NCBI GenBank assembly: GCA_017421145.1
Contig: JAFOTA010000136.1
Span: 1-9,502 of the forward strand
Length of the DNA: 9,502 nucleotides
Reading direction: 5' to 3'
From: Treponema sp.
GTDB lineage: Bacteria > Spirochaetota > Spirochaetia > Treponematales > Treponemataceae
Below, piece by piece: positions 1 to 5,824 of the stretch (the stretch's first letter is position 1; each line of letters starts with the position of its first letter). The position numbers and the translations under genes are program-made. The notes below the pieces were generated by a model. The model saw only the letters and a list, made by a program, of their open reading frames with translations. It made no database searches and was not told where the DNA came from.

Positions 1-2
1 AT

Positions 3-57
3 ATATTACCAGATATAGCTTGACCGAAGCTCAAAAACGCATGTTTTCAGGTAATAT
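3..57. promoter_or_regulatory. Dyad symmetries upstream of the sigma-54 promoter (possible activator sites)
   Basis: Three inverted repeats lie just upstream of the -24 element. ATATTACC (3-10) is the exact reverse complement of GGTAATAT (50-57). Nested inside are AGCTT-GACCG-AAGCT (17-31) and AAAAC-GCAT-GTTTT (34-47). Enhancer-binding proteins of sigma-54 promoters bind dyads upstream of the promoter, so these are candidates. The sites are closer to the promoter than usual, and AT-rich DNA gives short dyads by chance. The role is inferred. Confidence 0.3.
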
Positions 58-61
58 TTTC

Positions 62-78
62 TTGGCACGGAACTTGCA
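62..78 (+). promoter_or_regulatory. Sigma-54 (-24/-12) promoter
   Basis: TTGGCACG (62-69), four bases, then TTGCA (74-78). This matches the RpoN consensus YTGGCACG-N4-TTGCW, with the invariant GG (64-65) and GC (76-77) exactly ten bases apart. The -12 C at 77 predicts a transcript start near 88-90 and a leader of about 55 nt before the GTG at 145. I found no convincing sigma-70 -35/-10 pair in 1-144, so this looks like the main promoter of the rightward operon. Sigma-54 promoters need an AAA+ enhancer-binding protein; its sites would lie upstream, partly outside the window. Confidence 0.85.
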
Positions 79-97
79 GTATTACAGATGAAAGATA

Positions 98-133
98 CCG
101 GAAAATCAGCTTTATTGTTTCCGGCTTTCGGAA
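98..133 (+). promoter_or_regulatory. Structured 5' leader with two mutually exclusive hairpins
   Basis: CCGGAAA (98-104) pairs perfectly with TTTCCGG (118-124) over a 13-nt loop. The second arm can instead form TTCCG (119-123) with CGGAA (129-133) over a 5-nt loop. The two share bases 119-123, so only one can form at a time, and the second ends directly against the ribosome binding site GAGG (134-137). This could modulate translation of the downstream gene. No known riboswitch class is recognised and the idea is untested. Confidence 0.3.
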
Positions 134-144
134 GAGGTTAAAAA

Positions 145-1212
145 GTGAAAAAGATTGAAAAACTGCCGAAACTTGTCGGCGAGGGAAAAATGTCCCCGGA
201 CAAGGCCGCACTTGAAATCATGGAAGCGGTCTACAAAAACAGAAGCTACTTCGGTCTGAAAAAGCTTCAGGAAGATCAGCTGCATGACTTCATGCTGTTC
301 TATTATGAAAAGTCAAAGACGGTGTTCCAGCTTTACAAAAGCGGGCTTGGTTCTTTCACAAGCTTTCTTTACAGGCATGTAGGAAACGCGCTTCTCTCAT
401 GGACAAGGGACACACAGCAGAAAGCATACGAAGAGCAAAGCCTCAATCCGCTTCAGGACATGGTCTACGAAGAGTCCGCATACACATACGGAAGCATGGA
501 ACCGCCGGAAGTCTGCGGCATAACGAAAGATGAAATACCGCCGATAAAAAAAATCCTTGAATTCAGCGAAAAACAGGAAATCAGCTACAGCTTCATGAGG
601 GGAAGGAAATTCAAGGCAGAGGAACTTCAGCTCAAAAAGACAAGGATTCTGAGGAAAGAAGCATGCCTCGTACTGCTTTTGAAAAGCTGTGCATTCATAA
701 ACGACTCCATGATCGAAAAGACAGCCGCAATCTGCGGAAAGACCTTCGATGAAATAAAAAGGCTCGTGGAAGAAGCAAAGAAAACGATAAAATCAAAGAA
801 GCACAGGATCAGGAAGCTGGAAAAAGCAAGGGACAATTTCTTCTATTTCAAAAGAAGATACTCCGCCGAAATGGAAAACACGGACACAGGAAGCGAATCA
901 AGCTTGATAATCAGCTCAAAGATCAAGAGGGCCGAAGACGGATGGAAAACCAAAAACGAGCAGCTCCATTCCGAAAACCTCCGCATGCCTAGCAACGTGT
1001 CCATAGGAAAGCTCCTTGGCATAAGCGACCGCCACGTAAGGTACGTGATAAGGGCTGCGTCAAAGAATATGGACAACATTTCCTTAAAAAGTTATTATGG
1101 TATATATGAAAATTTACTTGGCAAGCGGAAATCTGAACAAAAAGCGGGAAATGTCAGAGCTTTTCCCGGAACATACGATAGTAATCCCGAAGGACGAGGG
1201 AATAGCGTTTGA
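145..1212 (+). CDS. Sigma-70-like regulatory protein (region 2-like plus C-terminal helix-turn-helix)
   Basis: I read this 355-residue product as a divergent sigma-70-family protein, not a named gene. It starts at GTG 145, seven bases after GAGG (134-137). Residues 35-89 resemble sigma region 2: an acidic/aromatic helix, then GSFTSFLYRHVGNALLSWTR, comparable to the 'F.sYa...vrnal..w.R' pattern of regions 2.2-2.4. A basic helical segment follows (about 160-245), and residues 285-306 (VSIGKLLGISDRHVRYVIRAAS) look like a region 4 type helix-turn-helix. The region between is longer than in most sigma factors, an arrangement I associate with spirochaete sigma-like proteins. It is first in the operon, behind a sigma-54 promoter. 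Its last 35 codons overlap rdgB in another frame; a one-base insertion in the A-run at 1086-1090 would instead end it at TGA 1107-1109, so the annotated C-terminus is doubtful. A non-sigma DNA-binding protein is possible. Confidence 0.7.
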   Translation: MKKIEKLPKLVGEGKMSPDKAALEIMEAVYKNRSYFGLKKLQEDQLHDFMLFYYEKSKTVFQLYKSGLGSFTSFLYRHVGNALLSWTRDTQQKAYEEQSLNPLQDMVYEESAYTYGSMEPPEVCGITKDEIPPIKKILEFSEKQEISYSFMRGRKFKAEELQLKKTRILRKEACLVLLLKSCAFINDSMIEKTAAICGKTFDEIKRLVEEAKKTIKSKKHRIRKLEKARDNFFYFKRRYSAEMENTDTGSESSLIISSKIKRAEDGWKTKNEQLHSENLRMPSNVSIGKLLGISDRHVRYVIRAASKNMDNISLKSYYGIYENLLGKRKSEQKAGNVRAFPGTYDSNPEGRGNSV

Positions 1213-1786
1213 CCCTGATGAAACAGGAACCACGTTCTACGAAAACAGCATAATAAAAGCAAAGGCTCTTTTCGAGATCGTGGGATGCCCGGTCATTGCC
1301 GATGACTCAGGAATCTGCGTGGATGCATTGGACGGTGCTCCCGGCATCTATTCATCGCGCTATGCAGGCCCTGAGTTCATGAAAGGAATGCCGGACGGTA
1401 AAAAAATTCCGCAGGAACAGCAGAACATATACCTGATAACCCAGCTCAACGAAGCGTTAAAATCCGGAAAAAATGTTTCACCGGATTCAAAGGCAGGTCT
1501 TTTTCCGAACGGCCCCAGAAGCGCACGATATATATGCGCCATGGTGCTTTACATGGGACCGGGCAGAATCTACGTGAGCCAGGAAACGATGGAGGGAACG
1601 ATAATTGAAGATCCTTCGGAGCAGAGAGGTTCCAACGGATTCGGATACGACCCCCTTTTCTATCTTCCACAGTATGGAAAAACTTCGGCGGAAATCAGCC
1701 CGGACGAAAAAAATGCGATAAGTCACAGGGGCAAGGCCGCAAGAATAATGAAGTCAATAGTTTCGCAGCTTTGCATAGAAAAATAA
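1106..1786 (+). CDS. rdgB: RdgB/HAM1 family dITP/XTP pyrophosphatase
   Basis: This enzyme hydrolyses non-canonical purine triphosphates (dITP, XTP, ITP) to the monophosphate and pyrophosphate, keeping deaminated bases out of nucleic acids; it acts in the cytoplasm. All family motifs are visible in the 226-residue product: LASGNLNKKRE (5-15), DETGTTFYENSIIKAKA (38-54), ADDSGICVDALDGAPGIYSSRYAG (65-88) with the catalytic-site aspartates D66/D67, and near the C-terminus SNGFGYDPLF and SHRG. It is about 25-30 residues longer than E. coli RdgB because of an insert after YAG (about 90-135). I chose ATG 1106 because MKIYLASGN matches the family start; ATG 1097 would add three residues. Neither start has a clear ribosome binding site, consistent with translational coupling to the preceding gene. 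The next gene begins 15 bp after the stop. Confidence 0.95.
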   Translation: MKIYLASGNLNKKREMSELFPEHTIVIPKDEGIAFDPDETGTTFYENSIIKAKALFEIVGCPVIADDSGICVDALDGAPGIYSSRYAGPEFMKGMPDGKKIPQEQQNIYLITQLNEALKSGKNVSPDSKAGLFPNGPRSARYICAMVLYMGPGRIYVSQETMEGTIIEDPSEQRGSNGFGYDPLFYLPQYGKTSAEISPDEKNAISHRGKAARIMKSIVSQLCIEK

Positions 1787-1801
1787 AAACCGGGGAAAAA
1801 T

Positions 1802-4018
1802 ATGAAAGCAAAAGAAATAAAATCCAACGGACATACATGGCACTTCGTAAACAACAGCGGGCTTATGCAGCTTAGCATCCGCTCGATCGATGACGTGCTT
1901 GAGCTGGAAAAACTTGATCCCAAGCTGTGGGTGGCTCTTTCATGTCCGGTAAGCGGGCTTGAATTCAGTACCGACACGCTGCAGGTGCTTGACCTTGACA
2001 AAGACGGCAGGGTGCGTATACCGGAAATCATCTCGGCATGCAGGTTCATAAAAAAATATTTCAAAAAGCCGGAAATCATAATGGAAAAAGGCTGTACCAT
2101 ACCGGTGGACGCACTTTCCGACGAAAACTTCGACTGCGGTCATTCACCGGCGGAATCTGCGGCAACGATACTGGAAATACTTGGAAAATCAGGTTCCGAA
2201 AGCATTTCTCTCGAAGACGTTTCAATGAACGAAAAGCTTTTTTCACCTTCAGTATACAACGGGGACAAAATACTTCCGGCTGCGGCTGTAAAAGATGAAA
2301 ATGCGGCAAAAACCATAAGCGAAATAATAGATGCAACGGGCGGTGCCGATGACATTTCGGGCGACAAGGGCATAACCAGAAAACAGTTCGAAGATTTTTT
2401 CAACGATCTCCGTGCTTTGCGTGAATGGAGGGAGCTTGCACAAAAAGATGCGCCGGGAATTTTTTTCATGGGTCTTGCGACAGATTCAGCGGCATCATCA
2501 TACATGGCGGTGAAGGACAAGATTGATGAATTTTTCCTGCGCTGCAACGTAAGCTCATATTCTGCGGAGCTATCGAAAAATCTGCACGACAAGGAACTTT
2601 CTTCACTTGACGAAGGACTTTCGGGCGAAAAGCTTTCAATGCTTCCTCTTGCAGAAATAAACGGCGGCAAGGTTCTCCCTCTCGTTTCATCCGTAAACCC
2701 GGCATGGGCTGAAAAAATAAGCGCATTCAGGATAAATGCAGTAGAGAACATATTCGAATCTGGAAAAACATGCATAACGGAAGAAGAATGGAAAAAAATC
2801 TCCGCGGATTTCGCTCCCTACATGGCATGGTTCGGCGCAAAACCTTCGAACACGGCATCATCACTTTCGATGGACCGCGTGAACGAAATACTAGCATCCG
2901 ATGCGGAACAGATAATCAGGCATGGTCTTGATGAAGAGGAAAAGCATCCTCCGCTTGCGCTTGCAACGCTTGACCTAAAGAAAATGATACTTCTAAGGCG
3001 TGATTTCCTCCGTCTCCTGAAAAATTTCGTTTCTTTCGAAGAATTCTACAATCCTGACACTCCTGCAGTATTCCAGTGCGGCACCCTTTACATAGACTCC
3101 ATTTCATGCGACCTCTGCTTCAAGGTAACCGATGAAACAAAGCATGCCGGAATGGTTCCTCTTTCACAGTGCTATATGCTCTACTGCGACTGCACGAAAA
3201 AATCGACGGGCGAAAAAATGCGGATAGCTGCAATGGTTTCAGCAGGAAAATGCGACAACCTCATAGCAGGACGCAACGGACTTTTCTTTGACCGTAACGG
3301 CGGTGACTGGGATGCGACCATAACGAAAATAATCGAAAACCCGATCAGCATAAGGCAGGCATTCTGGAGTCCGTATAAAAAACTTGTCAAGCTTGTCCAG
3401 GAAAAGATTTCGGGAATGGCATCAAAGGCAGAGTCAAAAGTCAACGAAAAGATGGCGGAAGCAGTGAACAACCCGGAAGAGGCGGCAAAGCAGGCTGCGG
3501 CAAATTCAAAGAAAATAGACATCGGAACTATAGCGGCCATTTCGGTTGCATTCACCGGCATAGCCACAGTGGTCGGAAGCCTTTTGAACGCATTCTTCGG
3601 ACTGGGAAAATTCATTCCGCTCGGTATAGCAGGAATAATCCTATTGATTTCGCTTCCGTCAATGATAATAGCCTGGTCAAAGCTCCGCCAGAGGAACATT
3701 GCACCAATACTTGACGCATCGGGATGGGCAATCAACGGCAACGTAAAAATCAACATAAAGCTCGGTTCTACGATGACGGCAACTCCTGTACGCCCGAAAA
3801 ATTCAAAGCTTACGAAAAAAGATCCGTTCGCAGACAAGAAATTCCCGTGGAAGAGAATAATCTTCCTGATAATCATCATTGCGGCGGTCATAGGCATAAT
3901 AGCGGCGGTAGGCAGCAATCCGGACGGCATATCCGGAGTATGGAAAAACATAAAGGATTTTTTCACTAAATTCACGGTCCAGGCGGCTGAAACAGCAGTC
4001 AGCGCACCTATAAATTAA
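1802..4018 (+). CDS. Large membrane-anchored protein of unknown function with EF-hand loop and cysteine cluster
   Basis: 738 residues; ATG follows GGGGA (1792-1796). I cannot name its function. Residues 64-75 (DLDKDGRVRIPE) fit the EF-hand calcium loop, with acidic residues at loop positions 1, 3, 5 and 12 and glycine at 6. Residues 183-196 (ending GDKGITRKQF) resemble a degenerate second loop. Residues 426-484 hold seven cysteines, including CDLC (436-439) and CDC (462-464). A motif with NGGDWDATITKIIENPIS and FWSPYKK follows, which I recall, unverified, from uncharacterised proteins of other phyla. A Lys/Ala/Glu-rich linker leads to membrane segments at about 574-601, 605-627 and 686-705. 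There is no N-terminal signal peptide, and the TM2-TM3 loop is strongly basic, so the large N-terminal domain should be cytoplasmic and the short C-tail outside. It lies 15 bp after rdgB, and its stop codon overlaps the ribosome binding site of the DUF368 gene. Confidence 0.85.
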   Translation: MKAKEIKSNGHTWHFVNNSGLMQLSIRSIDDVLELEKLDPKLWVALSCPVSGLEFSTDTLQVLDLDKDGRVRIPEIISACRFIKKYFKKPEIIMEKGCTIPVDALSDENFDCGHSPAESAATILEILGKSGSESISLEDVSMNEKLFSPSVYNGDKILPAAAVKDENAAKTISEIIDATGGADDISGDKGITRKQFEDFFNDLRALREWRELAQKDAPGIFFMGLATDSAASSYMAVKDKIDEFFLRCNVSSYSAELSKNLHDKELSSLDEGLSGEKLSMLPLAEINGGKVLPLVSSVNPAWAEKISAFRINAVENIFESGKTCITEEEWKKISADFAPYMAWFGAKPSNTASSLSMDRVNEILASDAEQIIRHGLDEEEKHPPLALATLDLKKMILLRRDFLRLLKNFVSFEEFYNPDTPAVFQCGTLYIDSISCDLCFKVTDETKHAGMVPLSQCYMLYCDCTKKSTGEKMRIAAMVSAGKCDNLIAGRNGLFFDRNGGDWDATITKIIENPISIRQAFWSPYKKLVKLVQEKISGMASKAESKVNEKMAEAVNNPEEAAKQAAANSKKIDIGTIAAISVAFTGIATVVGSLLNAFFGLGKFIPLGIAGIILLISLPSMIIAWSKLRQRNIAPILDASGWAINGNVKINIKLGSTMTATPVRPKNSKLTKKDPFADKKFPWKRIIFLIIIIAAVIGIIAAVGSNPDGISGVWKNIKDFFTKFTVQAAETAVSAPIN

Positions 4019-4029
4019 GGAGATTTCTT

Positions 4030-5004
4030 ATGGAGATTATAAGGACGTTCATAGTCGGCGTGGTGATGGGAATAGAAAACGTAATCCCCGGTGTGTCCGG
4101 CGGAACCATGGCCGCAATATTCAACATCTATGACGAATTCGTAGAGGCATTCACGTTCAACATCAAGAAGATGTGGAAAAACAAGAAATTCGTGTTTCCG
4201 CTTTTCATAGGAATGCTCATAGGTGTCCTGGTGTTCGCAAGCCTTGTTTCCATCCTGTACGAAAAATTCAACATCCAGACGAACTGCTTCTTCATCGGGC
4301 TGATACTCGGAAGCCTCCCTTGCCTTTTCGGATACATGCTGGAAAAAAAAGACGGTAAAAAATTCTCAGGCGGAAAGACAGCCGTAATCATCGCATGCGT
4401 TGCCGTTGCCTTCGGACTTCTGATCCTCCTCAACTGGGTCGAGCACAGCGGAACCTTGCAGGGAAATATACCGACAGAAGAAAGCTTTGCGGTGCTTCCG
4501 AAACAGACATTGGGACTCACTTTCAAGCTTTTCATAGCCGGTGTCCTTGGTGCGGTCGCAATGATAATCCCGGGAATTTCAGGTTCCCTCGTGAACATCA
4601 TGATGGGAGTATACCCGATAATCATGAAAAGCATCCCTTCTCTTTTTACCAGCAGATTCCTTTCTTCACTGCTCTATCTTCTTCCGAACGGAATAGGACT
4701 TGTAGTCGGACTCGTATCTGCGGCAAAGCTCATAGGATACATACTCAAAAAGCTCCCGAACCAGTCATACGCATTCATATTCGGGCTTATATGCGCATCT
4801 GCAGTGAACATATTCTGGAACACTTTTCCCGGATTCAAGACCCTTACAGTTCCGGGCATAATCGGAAGCGTGATTTCACTTTTGGTCGGAGCGGTCCTCA
4901 CATATTTCTGCTCAAAGCTTGCCAAAAAGGATGATGAAAAGACGGCTGCCGTTAAAGAAACCGAAGCACAAACAGAAGAAGCCGTTTCAAAAACAGCTGA
5001 TTAA
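4030..5004 (+). CDS. popT: DUF368 family polyprenyl-phosphate transporter (PopT type)
   Basis: Multi-pass inner-membrane protein of 324 residues, about eight hydrophobic segments. DUF368 proteins were recently shown to flip undecaprenyl phosphate back across the membrane, recycling the lipid carrier used for peptidoglycan and other surface polymers. The two family signatures are present as an inverted-repeat-like pair: NVIPGVSGGTMA (17-28), and MIIPGISGS (178-186) followed by NIMMGVYP. Both carry the PG(V/I)SG core expected for re-entrant loops. The tail from about residue 296 is charged, Glu/Lys/Thr/Ala-rich, and probably cytoplasmic. AAGGAG (4017-4022), overlapping the previous stop codon, is a strong ribosome binding site seven bases before ATG 4030. 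It is last in the rightward operon and stops only 10 bp before the end of the convergent pgeF. Family assignment is firm; transport function is by homology. Confidence 0.92.
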   Translation: MEIIRTFIVGVVMGIENVIPGVSGGTMAAIFNIYDEFVEAFTFNIKKMWKNKKFVFPLFIGMLIGVLVFASLVSILYEKFNIQTNCFFIGLILGSLPCLFGYMLEKKDGKKFSGGKTAVIIACVAVAFGLLILLNWVEHSGTLQGNIPTEESFAVLPKQTLGLTFKLFIAGVLGAVAMIIPGISGSLVNIMMGVYPIIMKSIPSLFTSRFLSSLLYLLPNGIGLVVGLVSAAKLIGYILKKLPNQSYAFIFGLICASAVNIFWNTFPGFKTLTVPGIIGSVISLLVGAVLTYFCSKLAKKDDEKTAAVKETEAQTEEAVSKTAD

Positions 5005-5014
5005 GAGGATTTTT

Positions 5015-5821
5015 TCACCATTTTACCCATGCGGCCTGGACTGTGAAATGCTTCTGCTTTTCCTGAATGTCCATGTCCGCCGGAAGGTCTTTTGTTTCCC
5101 TCCTGAACGAGCCGAACATAGGATCACAGCACGTGCAGTCGTTGTATGTGACTATGCTGTCTTCATCAAGCCCCATTTCAAGAAGCAGCGCAAGGTTTGC
5201 TTTTGCAAGCGAAAGATGGTAGCTTCCGTTTTTCATTCCGTATTTGTCAAGAGAAAGCTTTTCAGGCTCAACGCAGTCCGGGGTAAAGTTCACCCTGAAA
5301 TACTGTGCGCGTTCTTCACCTACAAGATAGCAGCATCCGTGGATATGAGGCCCCATGACCACGCAAAAATCATGACGGTCGCAGCCGTATTTTTTTTCCG
5401 CAAGCTCCACCGCATTCCTTACGATTCCGGTTCCTTTCCATCCTGAATGAAGCATACCGAAGACTTTTGTAACCGGATCATAAAGATATATCGGCATACA
5501 GTCGGCGACAGTCACCACGGGGATTATTTTTTTGTTGTCCGTTATTATTCCGTCACCCTGCATACCGAAAAGCTCTCCGGCAGAATCAGGGGCAAAGACG
5601 GTCTGTGAATGAATCAGCTCCACGGCGGCAATCTCATGTCCGCTTCCGGCAAGATTTTTAAGGAATGCATCCCTAACCGGATTATGCTCGTTCCACCTGA
5701 AGCGCATTGAACCGGCGGCTTTAAGAGTCATACCGTAAGAAGGCCCGTCATCCAACGGAACTCCCTTGCAATAAAAGCGTCCGGTAAAAAAAGTCCGTTC
5801 ATTCAGGCTGTCCGTAAGCAT
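5015..5821 (-). CDS. pgeF: Laccase-domain (Cu-oxidase_4/YfiH) protein, peptidoglycan editing factor PgeF
   Basis: 268 residues of the YfiH/YlmD/LACC1 family. In E. coli, PgeF prevents peptidoglycan precursors from carrying the wrong first amino acid; other members act on purine nucleosides (adenosine deaminase/phosphorylase activity). Older annotation as polyphenol oxidase is misleading. The metal-binding triad is visible: H71 in IHSQTVF, C108 in VADCMP, H125 in LHSGWKGT. GPHIHGCCYLVG (158-169) and the C-terminal YNDCTCCDP...SFRRE (226-242) are also typical. Length is normal for the family. The ATG at 5821 follows GAGGA, which lies within the last codons of the upstream gene, whose stop is three bases away, so the two are probably translationally coupled. 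No terminator is visible after the stop. Family is certain; which activity dominates here is not shown by sequence. Confidence 0.92.
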   Translation of the reverse strand: MLTDSLNERTFFTGRFYCKGVPLDDGPSYGMTLKAAGSMRFRWNEHNPVRDAFLKNLAGSGHEIAAVELIHSQTVFAPDSAGELFGMQGDGIITDNKKIIPVVTVADCMPIYLYDPVTKVFGMLHSGWKGTGIVRNAVELAEKKYGCDRHDFCVVMGPHIHGCCYLVGEERAQYFRVNFTPDCVEPEKLSLDKYGMKNGSYHLSLAKANLALLLEMGLDEDSIVTYNDCTCCDPMFGSFRRETKDLPADMDIQEKQKHFTVQAAWVKW

Positions 5822-5824
5822 AAA

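Noticed and set aside
20..57. TTGACC (20-25) and TAATAT (52-57) as a sigma-70 promoter
   Set aside because: The spacer is 26 bases, far from the 16-18 required.
2140..2775. 211-codon open frame on the minus strand
   Set aside because: Ser-rich shadow opposite the same gene, low complexity, no plausible start context.
3181..3975. 264-codon open frame on the minus strand
   Set aside because: Lies opposite the large membrane-protein gene, with no family resemblance; its hydrophobic stretches mirror the codons of the real gene.
4128..4634. 168-codon open frame on the minus strand
   Set aside because: Antisense shadow of the DUF368 gene, whose own motifs are unmistakable.
4919..5446. 175-codon open frame on the plus strand spanning the convergent junction
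   Set aside because: Overlaps the end of popT and is antisense to pgeF; the Lys/Arg/Phe-rich product has no recognisable motif.
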